This document shows positions 1 through 5,821 of a stretch of DNA of 5,821 nucleotides, in pieces. This stretch comes from Bacillota bacterium. Lineage in GTDB: Bacteria > Bacillota > Clostridia > Acetivibrionales > DSM-1351. The notes beneath the pieces were generated by a model that was not told where the DNA came from, made no database searches, and saw nothing but the letters and a program-made list of their open reading frames with translations. Positions within the stretch are counted from its first letter, which is position 1, and each line of letters begins with the position of its first letter. The stretch covers positions 1-5,821 of the forward strand of contig JAEWZA010000109.1 in the NCBI GenBank assembly GCA_023395575.1, given 5' to 3'. The translations under genes and the position numbers were made by a program.

Positions 1-1119
1 ATTTCTATGACCCAAGAAGTACTTGAAATTAATGACTCATTGGTGAGCACAGTTGAAATTAAAAAGGATGAGGACACAAGAAATACTCAAATAGTTTTCA
101 ATACAAAAACAGAGGTTAGATTTTACATATCCTATAACGAAAAATTAAATGTGACTGAAGTAAATTTACAAAAACCTATAAAGGCGGAAGTAGCATATTC
201 AAATAATTACGACAGAGTTTATTTTTCATTGAAGGGTGTAAAGCTTGCTAGTGTTGGCGCAACTGTCACAAATTTCTTTACAGAAGTCTATGATGCAGAA
301 GAAAACAAACATACAATAATTTTGCCTGCAAACTCTAAAATTTTCCTTGCAGAAGAGGTTTTCAATATAAATGATTCACGGGTTAGTACGGTTGAAATTA
401 AAAGAGATAAAGAAACAAGTGATACTCATATAGTGTTTAATACAAAAGAAGAGTTCAAATTTTATATATCTTATAACGAAAAACTGAATCAATCTGAAAT
501 TAACTTGTTAAAACCGGCAAAAGCTGATGAAATTCTAATTGTTATTGATGCAGGTCATGGTGGTGTTGATCCAGGTGCTTGTAAAGGTACTACATATGAA
601 AAAGATTTAAATCTTGCAATAGCATTAAAGCTGGAAAAGCTTCTTAAGGCCAAGAATATTAATACATATATGATTCGTCAAGATGACACATTTGCTGCTT
701 TATATGATAGGCCCTATATTGCAAATGCCTTAAATGCAACACTGTTTTTGAGTATTCATAATAATTCTATTGACAATAGTAAAGTAAGTGGAACTGAAAC
801 ACTGTATTATCCTGAAAAGAAGGGAGATACTTCTTTTACAGGAGAAAAATTTGCAAAATTAATACAGGATTCTTTAATTGGCAATTTGAAAACAGTTAAC
901 AGGAAAACCATTGAAAGGCCAGGGCTTGTTGTATTAAAATATACAAAAATGCCAGCTGCCCTATGTGAAATAGGTTTTTTAACTAATGCTACTGATTTAA
1001 AGAATTTAAAAAGCGAGGCTTTTCAGCAAAAGGTTGCACAAGCTTTATGTGATGCAATAGTTAAGTCTTTAGAGAAGCTAGAGCTAGAAAAAACGGAACA
1101 AAGTGCTGAAACCAAGTAA
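1..1119 (+). CDS. N-acetylmuramoyl-L-alanine amidase, AMIN repeats plus Amidase_3 domain, 5' end outside window
   Basis: This zinc hydrolase cleaves the bond between N-acetylmuramic acid and L-alanine in peptidoglycan, outside the membrane. The catalytic domain spans roughly residues 176-357, counted from the Met at position 7. It shows the Amidase_3 zinc and catalytic set: H184 in DAGHGG, E198 in TYEKD, H251 in LSIHNNS, and E321 in ALCEIGF. Upstream are two AMIN-like repeats, residues 4-61 and 117-174, about 69% identical; the first is followed by another half (62-116) that the second lacks. AMIN domains usually target envelope proteins to the wall. The frame is open to base 1, the Met at 7 has no visible ribosome binding site, and no signal peptide follows it, so the real start lies upstream, probably with a secretion signal and perhaps more repeats. 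The last residues (about 358-370) are Glu/Lys-rich. No clear terminator follows. The family assignment is firm; the physiological role is inferred. Confidence 0.95.
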   Translation: MSMTQEVLEINDSLVSTVEIKKDEDTRNTQIVFNTKTEVRFYISYNEKLNVTEVNLQKPIKAEVAYSNNYDRVYFSLKGVKLASVGATVTNFFTEVYDAEENKHTIILPANSKIFLAEEVFNINDSRVSTVEIKRDKETSDTHIVFNTKEEFKFYISYNEKLNQSEINLLKPAKADEILIVIDAGHGGVDPGACKGTTYEKDLNLAIALKLEKLLKAKNINTYMIRQDDTFAALYDRPYIANALNATLFLSIHNNSIDNSKVSGTETLYYPEKKGDTSFTGEKFAKLIQDSLIGNLKTVNRKTIERPGLVVLKYTKMPAALCEIGFLTNATDLKNLKSEAFQQKVAQALCDAIVKSLEKLELEKTEQSAETK

Positions 1120-1229
1120 TTGCCAACTATACTCATATATTTTTAAAGTAATTTAATATAGGGCAAAATATCTGAAAACAATGAACTGTTGCAAAACAAG
1201 AAATAATATATATCAACAGTAAACTACTT

Positions 1230-1470
1230 AAATAGTACTCCCGTGCAATATATATCTATGGCTCTCTCTCGAAATTGACGCTGAAATAAATTTGGTGAAG
1301 AACAAGCACTTCCGCCGACTGTATGACTAAGGCATCCTGTCTCGGGTCAATACTCACAGCTACTTACTTCCGCTGTGTCGGCTACAATACTTGTTCTTCA
1401 CCTATTATTTCTAGCATCAATTTCTAACCGAGCTTCGCAATTAGATATATATTGCACTCGCGTACTATTT
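1230..1470. mobile_element. MITE-like element with long imperfect terminal inverted repeats
   Basis: The outer 29 bases (1230-1258) match the reverse complement of 1442-1470 at 26 of 29 positions, including 16 uninterrupted bases, GTGCAATATATATCTA. Pairing continues inward with gaps. The 13-mer GGTGAAGAACAAG at 1294-1306 pairs perfectly with 1390-1402, and GCCGAC (1314-1319) pairs with GTCGGC (1377-1382). Inside these, CACAGC (1355-1360) and GCTGTG (1372-1377) make a small hairpin. The core is visibly richer in G and C than its surroundings. No open reading frame of useful length is present. If the termini are GTAC (1235-1238 and 1462-1465), a TA dinucleotide flanks both sides, as in IS630/mariner-type insertions, but TA is common here and no longer target duplication is seen. 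It could instead be a structured RNA or intergenic repeat family. The inverted repeat is certain; mobility is inference. Confidence 0.6.
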
Positions 1471-1513
1471 TTGCAATAACTCACGGGAAATAATAAAATG
1501 TATAAATTTAGTC

Positions 1514-1553
1514 TATAATTATTTTATGGAAATTTTTTCAAAAATTAAGGAGG
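1514..1553 (+). promoter_or_regulatory. Candidate -10 box and strong ribosome binding site of the GerM-like gene
   Basis: A TATAAT hexamer lies at 1514-1519, but no convincing TTGACA-like -35 sits 16-18 bases upstream, so the promoter, if real, is weak, activated or read by another sigma factor. AAGGAGG at 1547-1553 is a perfect Shine-Dalgarno sequence eight bases before the ATG at 1562 and fixes that start. The ribosome site is secure; the promoter is tentative. Confidence 0.55.
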
Positions 1554-1561
1554 ACTAAATA

Positions 1562-2761
1562 ATGAAAAGAATAATTAGTGTCATGCTAGTAGTTATGCTT
1601 ATGATTACAGGATGCTCATTTATAGGAAAGAATCAAACGGATTCAGATAAAATTATTCCTGATGCTATACAGACAGGAAATGATGACAATTCGGCAGCAA
1701 ATGCCTTTGTGATTAATGAAGCATCACAAAATAGTAATAATACCACAGGTACAGCAGCTACAGCTTCGGCTAGTGATAATGCATTAATGGCTAGTGGAGC
1801 AGCAAGTGGTATTTCTAGCGATGATATAGACATAGAGACTTTTATAGAAAATGGGGCAGGAAAGGGCTTTACCAATGATTCTGACAATAAAGAAAGTGTA
1901 TTGATAACACTTTATTACAGAACTAAAGAAGGCTTACTTGTACCTGTTACTAGAAAAGTAACAAAGCAGGAAGGCTTAGCAAAGGCAGCAATAAACGGTT
2001 TGGTGGATCAAGCACTAACGAGAGAGCAACTGGCTTATTTTGGCTTGTATCCTGTATTGCCAAAGGGTACAACTGTAAAAGGTCTGAGCATTAAAAATGG
2101 AAATGCAATTATAGATTTTTCAAAGGAATTTCTTAATTCTGCAAATAAAAATGATGAACAAATGATTATTTCTTCAGTTGTATATACTTTAACAGGGTTT
2201 AAAACAATTTCAAATGTTGAAATAAGAGTTGATGGAAAAACGCTGGATAGGCTTGTTAACGGTACAAATTTATCCAAAGTTTGCAATAGACAAAATACTT
2301 TTATAAATACTGAAGAAACAGAACTTAAAGATGGATGTATAAAATGTGACTTATATTATATGGTATATGGCAATAAAGAGCTAAATTATCTTGTGCCAGT
2401 TTCAAAACAAATTGATAAACCAGAGGATAATCAAATTCCAATAATGATGTTTTCTGAGCTTGTAAAAAAACCAAGTGAAGCAAAATATTTTACATCATTC
2501 CCAGAAGGAACAAAGCTGCTTTCGTATGACGAACAAAATGGGTTGGTGACCCTGGATTTCTCTTCTCAGATAAGCAATTATGGGGGGGCAGAGAAGGAGC
2601 ACAGCTTATTGAATCAGATATATTATACTGTAAGCCAATTAAGAGGAGTTAAAAAAGTAAAAATATTGATAGATGGAAAGGAAAATACTTTACCAGAAGG
2701 TACTGAGGTTGCAGCAGCAAAGATTTTACCAAGTACTATTAATAAGGTTATTGACAAATAA
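1562..2761 (+). CDS. gerM: GerM-like lipoprotein with two GerMN domains
   Basis: This is a secreted lipoprotein of the GerM type, a family needed in Bacillus for normal sporulation and spore germination and thought to act on or near peptidoglycan. A lipoprotein signal peptide is clear: MKR, a hydrophobic stretch, then the lipobox ITGC with the lipidated cysteine at residue 18. Residues 19-110 are a low-complexity Ser/Ala/Asn/Thr/Asp-rich linker, suitable for spanning the wall. Two GerMN domains follow, about 112-238 and 260-391. Each has a paired pattern: an LYY strand, LVPV, a PxGT turn (LPKGT, FPEGT), a hydrophobic strand ending in DFS (IIDFS, VTLDFS), then VYTLTG or YYTVSQL, and finally a VDGK/IDGK turn. 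At 399 residues it is a typical two-domain member. The start is set by AAGGAGG eight bases upstream. It lies upstream of rph as in B. subtilis. A run of seven G at 2582-2588 lies within the second domain. Confidence 0.9.
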   Translation: MKRIISVMLVVMLMITGCSFIGKNQTDSDKIIPDAIQTGNDDNSAANAFVINEASQNSNNTTGTAATASASDNALMASGAASGISSDDIDIETFIENGAGKGFTNDSDNKESVLITLYYRTKEGLLVPVTRKVTKQEGLAKAAINGLVDQALTREQLAYFGLYPVLPKGTTVKGLSIKNGNAIIDFSKEFLNSANKNDEQMIISSVVYTLTGFKTISNVEIRVDGKTLDRLVNGTNLSKVCNRQNTFINTEETELKDGCIKCDLYYMVYGNKELNYLVPVSKQIDKPEDNQIPIMMFSELVKKPSEAKYFTSFPEGTKLLSYDEQNGLVTLDFSSQISNYGGAEKEHSLLNQIYYTVSQLRGVKKVKILIDGKENTLPEGTEVAAAKILPSTINKVIDK

Positions 2762-2852
2762 ATTAATCAACTTTCTATGCGAAGTTTCAGCTAATTAAAT
2801 TCATAGTTTATAAATATTGGTGATTTTTGTAAAGAATTAAGGTATTATTAAT

Positions 2853-2907
2853 AGAGTCAAAAATGATTAGAGCTAACTACTCTCATTTTTGACTCTGGTT
2901 GTTTTTT
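2853..2907 (+). terminator. Strong intrinsic terminator after the GerM-like gene
   Basis: AGAGTCAAAAATGA (2853-2866) and its exact complement at 2883-2896 form a 14-bp perfect stem with a 16-base loop, followed by GGTTG and six T (2902-2907). It lies 92 bases after the stop codon and should separate the GerM-like gene from rph, so rph probably has its own promoter between here and 3118. The stem has a modest T-run on the reverse side as well, but no minus-strand gene reaches it. Confidence 0.88.
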
Positions 2908-3118
2908 ATCTGGAAATACCAGCAATTAAATTGTTTTATATTATTTGCATTTATAATGTGGAATTACATGTTAATATTGAATTTTTAGCTATGAAGCTAA
3001 GATGGCGAATGTTGTTCAATACTATGAGTCGCAACATATGCAGTCTACTTCATAAGCAGTGATTTAAATATTCTTGCTAAAAAAATAAAATAGTATTAAT
3101 ACTTGATTTGGAGGAAAT
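2908..3118 (+). promoter_or_regulatory. Leader region of rph with nested inverted repeats; promoter not resolved
   Basis: This non-coding stretch should hold the rph promoter. A TATAAT lies at 2952-2957 with TTGTTT at 2931-2936, but the 15-base spacing is short, so the call is weak. Possible folds include CTGG/CCAG around 2910-2922, TTAGCT/AGCTAA (2985-2990 with 2995-3000), and a nested pair: TATGAAG (2990-2996) with CTTCATA (3048-3054) enclosing ATGTTG (3009-3014) with CAACAT (3032-3037). The first and last of these compete. I recognise no known riboswitch. GGAGG at 3110-3114 is the ribosome binding site, four bases before the ATG, slightly tight but convincing. Confidence 0.4.
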
Positions 3119-3835
3119 ATGTTAAGACAAGACGGAAGAGAAAATGGTCAGTTAAGACCTGTGAAAATTACAAGAAATTATATAAAACACGCAGAGGGAT
3201 CAGTTTTAATTGAGGTAGGTGATACAAAGGTCATTTGCACTGCTTCAGTAGAAGAAAGAGTTCCACCGTTCAAAAAGGATTCAGGAGAGGGCTGGGTTAC
3301 AGCTGAATATGCAATGCTTCCTAGAGCAACTGGTGTAAGAAATTCGAGAGATATATCAAAGCTTAAACTAAATGGTAGAAGTCAGGAAATTCAGCGTTTA
3401 ATAGGCAGATCACTGCGAACAATTGTAGATTTAAAGCTTTTGGGTGAGAGAACTATTACTATTGATTGTGATGTAATTCAAGCGGACGGAGGAACTAGAA
3501 CGGCTTCAATTACCGGAAGCTATGTTGCATTGGTGGACGCATGCAAAAGATTGAAAAGCAATGGTTTGATTTCAAAAATGCCTGTTATGGGTTTTGTGGC
3601 TGCGACAAGTGTTGGAATAGTAAACGGTAAAGAAATGTTAGATCTCTGCTATAGTGAGGATAGTAATGCTGGTGTGGATATGAATGTAATTATGTCTGAC
3701 AAAGGCGAATTTATTGAGATACAAGCAACAGGGGAAAAAACCAGCTTTAGTAAAAAACAATTAGATGGATTGCTGGATTTAGCACAATCAGGTATAGATA
3801 AGCTGATTGAAATACAAAAGGAAGTTTTAAAATAA
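3119..3835 (+). CDS. rph: RNase PH, tRNA 3'-end-trimming phosphorolytic exoribonuclease
   Basis: RNase PH removes 3' nucleotides from tRNA precursors using phosphate, releasing nucleoside diphosphates, and works in the cytoplasm as a hexameric ring. The 238 residues match the usual family length. Hallmarks are RPVKI near residue 13, GDTKVICTASVEERVPPF (34-51), GWVTAEYAMLPRATGVRNSR (58-77), the RSQEIQRLIGRSLR stretch (87-100), the phosphate-binding DGGTRTAS loop (123-130, with R127), and SEDSNAGVD (179-187), whose two aspartates D181 and D187 correspond to the metal-binding pair. All expected active-site residues are present, unlike the defective rph of common E. coli K-12 strains. The start follows GGAGG at 3110. 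rdgB follows after 51 bases with no terminator, so the two are probably co-transcribed. Two tRNA genes lie 1.5 kb downstream, both with encoded CCA, so their 3' trailers need such trimming. Confidence 0.97.
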   Translation: MLRQDGRENGQLRPVKITRNYIKHAEGSVLIEVGDTKVICTASVEERVPPFKKDSGEGWVTAEYAMLPRATGVRNSRDISKLKLNGRSQEIQRLIGRSLRTIVDLKLLGERTITIDCDVIQADGGTRTASITGSYVALVDACKRLKSNGLISKMPVMGFVAATSVGIVNGKEMLDLCYSEDSNAGVDMNVIMSDKGEFIEIQATGEKTSFSKKQLDGLLDLAQSGIDKLIEIQKEVLK

Positions 3836-3886
3836 ATAACTCAACCTTCCATTTATATAATTAAAATTGATTAAGGGAGAAAACAA

Positions 3887-4480
3887 ATGAATGTATTGGT
3901 TGCTGCTACAAAGAATAAAGGAAAGATATCTGAAATAAAAAAAGTTTTGTCCGATATGTCTTTTGAAGTGATTTCAATGGGTGATATTGGAGTAGATATT
4001 GATGTTGAAGAGAATGGTACAACGTTTGAAGAGAATTCGATGAAGAAGGCTCAAGAAATCTGCAAAATATCAAATAAGATAGTTATAGCTGATGATTCAG
4101 GTCTTGAGGTGGATTTTCTAGATGGTGCCCCAGGAATATATTCAGCTAGGTTTGGAGGCCCTGAGGCTACTGACAGTGATAAAAATCAAAAGCTCTTAGA
4201 CATGCTAAAGGCTGTTCCCTTTGAAAAAAGAACTGCCCGATTTGTTTGCGCAATAGCTGTTGTATTTCCTGATGGAAAGTCTTTTGTTGTACGTGATACT
4301 TGTGAGGGTTTTATAGATTTTGAGTGTAAAGGCAGCAATGGTTTTGGATATGATCCTATTTTCTTTGTGCCTCAATATGACAAAACTATGGCTCAATTAG
4401 ACGTAGATATTAAAAATAAAATAAGTCACCGAGCAAAGGCTTTAAACAAAATGGCTGATAGAATTAGAGAGTATTTGTGA
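3887..4480 (+). CDS. rdgB: RdgB/HAM1-type XTP/dITP pyrophosphatase
   Basis: This enzyme hydrolyses dITP, XTP and related non-canonical purine triphosphates to monophosphates and pyrophosphate, keeping deaminated purines out of DNA and RNA. The 197-residue length is typical. Motifs in order are ATKNKGKISEI (7-17, phosphate-binding loop), ENGTTFEENSMKKA (42-55, with metal-binding Glu), IADDSGLEVDFLDGAPGIYS (67-86, with D70 at the general-base position), GSNGFGYDPIFF (149-160, base recognition), and ISHRAKAL (179-186). No key residue is missing. AAGGGAG at 3873-3879 stands seven bases before the ATG and fixes the start. It follows rph by 51 bases, a pairing widely kept in Firmicutes; the B. subtilis counterpart is ysnA. 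No terminator is visible after it, so the operon may run on into the phosphoesterase gene. Confidence 0.96.
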   Translation: MNVLVAATKNKGKISEIKKVLSDMSFEVISMGDIGVDIDVEENGTTFEENSMKKAQEICKISNKIVIADDSGLEVDFLDGAPGIYSARFGGPEATDSDKNQKLLDMLKAVPFEKRTARFVCAIAVVFPDGKSFVVRDTCEGFIDFECKGSNGFGYDPIFFVPQYDKTMAQLDVDIKNKISHRAKALNKMADRIREYL

Positions 4481-4704
4481 TATTCCAATATGACATGTGG
4501 CACTCATCTATCTCAGCTAATATTTGTAGATGTAAACTTTATCAATGGGAAATTGGCTTAGAAATAATTGCTTTTGGAATCAAAACATTAATAAGTCACA
4601 TGTACATATAGACTATTTGAATAGGAAGGGAAGCTAATAAGCCACATTATTTGATGGTGAATAGAAACAAATTAATTACGCTTTAGCTATGGGGGAAGGG
4701 TCTA
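4481..4704 (+). other. Non-coding gap between rdgB and yfcE with a 13-bp direct repeat
   Basis: The 224 bases hold no credible gene and no clear intrinsic terminator or sigma-A promoter. TAATAAG-T/C-CACAT occurs twice, at 4589-4601 and 4635-4647, matching at 12 of 13 positions, 46 bases apart start to start. A weak CATCTA/TAGATG hairpin could form at 4505-4532. The G-rich stretch GGGGGAAGGG at 4691-4700 provides the ribosome binding site of the next gene. The gap is long for an operon, so an undetected internal promoter is possible. Confidence 0.45.
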
Positions 4705-5181
4705 ATGAAAGTGCTTGTAATTAGTGATTCTCATGGATATATTTCTAATGCAAGACTAGCAATAGAAAAGAATCCTGAAATCGAAATTATAATACATCTC
4801 GGGGATTATTATAAAGATGCTGTTCGGTTAAATGAATTGTATCCCAATATCAGGTTTGAATTTGTTAGTGGCAATTGTGATGGAAATAAGGCTATAAATA
4901 CCGAAAAAGTTCTTCAGGTAGAAAATAATATAATTTTCATTACACATGGACATAATTACTCTGTTAAATGGAATTACAAACCTATTCTAGAACGAGCCAA
5001 GTCTGAAAATGCAAAGCTTGTTTTATTTGGGCATACCCATATATCAGCAATTGATAAAATTGATAATATACTATTAATTAATCCGGGTAGTATAACACAA
5101 TCAAGAAGCAATTACTCAGAGTCATATGCTATTTTGGACATTACTAAAAACAGTATTAAATCTGATATATGTCATATATAA
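4705..5181 (+). CDS. yfcE: YfcE/MJ0936-type metallophosphoesterase
   Basis: This is a small cytoplasmic calcineurin-like phosphoesterase, a family with metal-dependent phosphodiesterase activity on model substrates and an uncertain natural substrate. The 158 residues carry every metal-ligand block in order: SDSHG (7-11, D8 and H10), HLGD (31-34, D34), GNCD (56-59, N57), THGH (80-83, H81), and GHTH (109-112, H110 and H112). NPGS (126-129) is the family's typical C-terminal signature. The G-rich GGGGGAAGGG ends four bases before the ATG at 4705. An earlier ATG at 4689 is out of frame. The gene lies downstream of rph and rdgB as does ysnB in B. subtilis. It is followed by a separate tRNA transcription unit with its own promoter, and only weak AT-rich pairing follows its stop. 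Confidence 0.93.
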   Translation: MKVLVISDSHGYISNARLAIEKNPEIEIIIHLGDYYKDAVRLNELYPNIRFEFVSGNCDGNKAINTEKVLQVENNIIFITHGHNYSVKWNYKPILERAKSENAKLVLFGHTHISAIDKIDNILLINPGSITQSRSNYSESYAILDITKNSIKSDICHI

Positions 5182-5261
5182 ATGAAATTATGTCTTGAAT
5201 GACTTGATTTAAGCGGGTTTTAAATTTTTTTAATAAAAAAATAAAAAGTTTCAAAAAAATG

Positions 5262-5290
5262 TTGACAAAGTATAGGATGTCCTTTATAAT
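5262..5290 (+). promoter_or_regulatory. Consensus sigma-A promoter of the tRNA operon
   Basis: TTGACA at 5262-5267 and TATAAT at 5285-5290 are both perfect consensus hexamers with the ideal 17-base spacing. The 30 bases upstream are A/T tracts that resemble an UP element. Transcription should begin near 5297, about 45 bases before tRNA-Gly, right at the 10-bp palindrome GTCAGCTGAC (5298-5307). This strength fits a stable-RNA operon. Confidence 0.93.
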
Positions 5291-5341
5291 ATTAAAAGTC
5301 AGCTGACGAAACACTTCAAACGCTGATGCTAAGCAATAGAT

Positions 5342-5416
<75 letters not shown>

Positions 5417-5418
5417 AT

Positions 5419-5495
<77 letters not shown>

Positions 5496-5498
5496 TTT

Positions 5499-5550
5499 AA
5501 AAAATCATTAGAAAGCAAATGCCCATCTTTTGCCCATCTAATGATTTTTT
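5499..5550. terminator. Two-way intrinsic terminator between tRNA-Arg and the recombinase gene
   Basis: AAAAAATCATTAG (5499-5511) and its exact complement at 5538-5550 form a 13-bp perfect stem around a 26-base loop. On the plus strand it ends in seven T, terminating the tRNA operon. On the minus strand it also ends in a T-run, terminating the recombinase message whose stop is at 5556. The stem is AT-rich and the loop large, so efficiency is uncertain. Confidence 0.72.
5520..5539. repeat. Tandem 9-bp repeat TGCCCATCT, candidate recombinase arm site
   Basis: TGCCCATCT occurs at 5520-5528 and again at 5531-5539, an 11-base period of about one helical turn, so both copies face the same side of the DNA. 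It lies between the tRNA end and the recombinase stop, where arm-type binding sites of phage integrases are expected. The function is inferred from position and phasing only. Confidence 0.5.
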
Positions 5551-5555
5551 TATGT

Positions 5556-5821
5556 TTATATTTTTTTTATTAATGAATCTAGTTCTTGTTTTTTTTCAAG
5601 TCTTAAATGTTGATATACTGACTTCATAGTTTTAATATCATCTCCTAATCTGTCTGCTGCATATTGATCAGGAATATCATTTTCATACATAACGGTTACG
5701 TGATAGTGTCGTAAATCATGAAATCTTATTTTTTTAATTCTTTTACTTTGAACCTTTAAATTTTTTTTGATACTTGTATTGCTATGAAATTTAAGGTAAT
5801 TATCAAGGCCAGCTTGGCCAA
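5556..5821 (-). CDS. Tyrosine recombinase (phage-type integrase), C-terminal part, cut by window edge
   Basis: This is the last 87 codons of a site-specific integrase of the lambda/Tn916 family, read from 5819 down to the TAA at 5558-5556; the 5' part lies beyond the right edge. The box II motif FHDLRHYH contains the H-x-x-R pair of the catalytic site, followed by an aliphatic helix (VTVMYENDIPDQYAADRLG). MKSVYQHL carries the nucleophilic tyrosine that forms the covalent DNA link. A lysine- and glutamate-rich tail follows, as is common. At the position of the usual G-H motif, ten residues before the Tyr, it reads GDD, so the conserved His or Trp is Asp. The gene converges on tRNA-Arg with 60 bases between the tRNA end and the stop, typical of the integrase end of an island or prophage. 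No frameshift is visible in this part; whether the full protein is intact cannot be judged. Confidence 0.88.
   Translation of the reverse strand, partial: GQAGLDNYLKFHSNTSIKKNLKVQSKRIKKIRFHDLRHYHVTVMYENDIPDQYAADRLGDDIKTMKSVYQHLRLEKKQELDSLIKKI

Noticed and set aside
1185..1218. CTGTTG/CAACAG hairpin as the amidase terminator
   Set aside because: The stem is only six pairs around a 22-base loop with no following T-run.
1230..1470. CRISPR array or known riboswitch in the repeat-bearing gap
   Set aside because: The repeats are inverted, not spaced direct repeats, and no conserved riboswitch core is recognisable.
1633..1887. An 84-codon minus-strand frame inside the GerM-like gene
   Set aside because: It is antisense to the low-complexity linker, has no ribosome binding site and resembles no family.
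2035..2286. An 83-codon minus-strand frame inside the GerM-like gene
   Set aside because: It is a shadow of the first GerMN domain with no recognisable protein features or start signals.
2751..2779. TTGACA at the end of the GerM-like gene as a -35 box
   Set aside because: No acceptable -10 hexamer lies 16-18 bases downstream, and the strong terminator at 2853 would stop such a transcript before rph.
4205..4396. A 63-codon minus-strand frame inside rdgB
   Set aside because: It lies wholly antisense to conserved rdgB motifs and lacks start signals.

Overview
This AT-rich window looks like a chromosomal segment of a spore-forming member of the Clostridia. The reasons are the strong AGGAGG-type ribosome binding sites, the AT-rich codon use, a GerM-type lipoprotein, and the gene order gerM-rph-rdgB-yfcE. 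That order matches the gerM-rph-ysnA-ysnB cluster known from Bacillus subtilis. I cannot name the species from sequence alone; a Ruminiclostridium-like cellulolytic clostridium would fit but is a guess.

Layout, left to right. (1) Positions 1-1119 hold the 3' part of a cell-wall amidase gene with duplicated AMIN-like wall-targeting domains and an Amidase_3 catalytic domain; its 5' end lies outside the window. (2) Positions 1120-1561 are non-coding and contain a 241-bp element (1230-1470) with long imperfect terminal inverted repeats, MITE-like and foldable. (3) A GerM-like lipoprotein with two GerMN domains (1562-2761) ends in a strong intrinsic terminator (2853-2907). (4) After a 211-bp non-coding stretch with a possible folded leader come rph (3119-3835), rdgB (3887-4480) and a YfcE/MJ0936-type phosphodiesterase (4705-5181), probably one operon for RNA 3'-end trimming and nucleotide housekeeping. 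(5) A textbook sigma-A promoter (5262-5290) drives tRNA-Gly(TCC) and tRNA-Arg(TCT), both with encoded CCA. (6) Immediately beyond tRNA-Arg lies a two-way terminator enclosing a 9-bp tandem repeat, then the C-terminal 87 codons of a tyrosine recombinase on the minus strand that runs off the right edge.

How the parts relate. The amidase and GerM-like protein act at the cell envelope, probably in peptidoglycan remodelling and sporulation or germination. RNase PH trims tRNA 3' ends and RdgB removes non-canonical purine nucleotides. The right edge is best read as the junction between conserved chromosome and an integrated element (prophage, ICE or island) inserted at the 3' end of tRNA-Arg.

The least ordinary parts are the long-TIR element at 1230-1470, the element junction at 5419-5821 with its arm-site-like repeats and shared terminator, and the recombinase with Asp where the family usually has the His of the G-H motif. 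No CRISPR array, defence system or recognisable riboswitch is visible.
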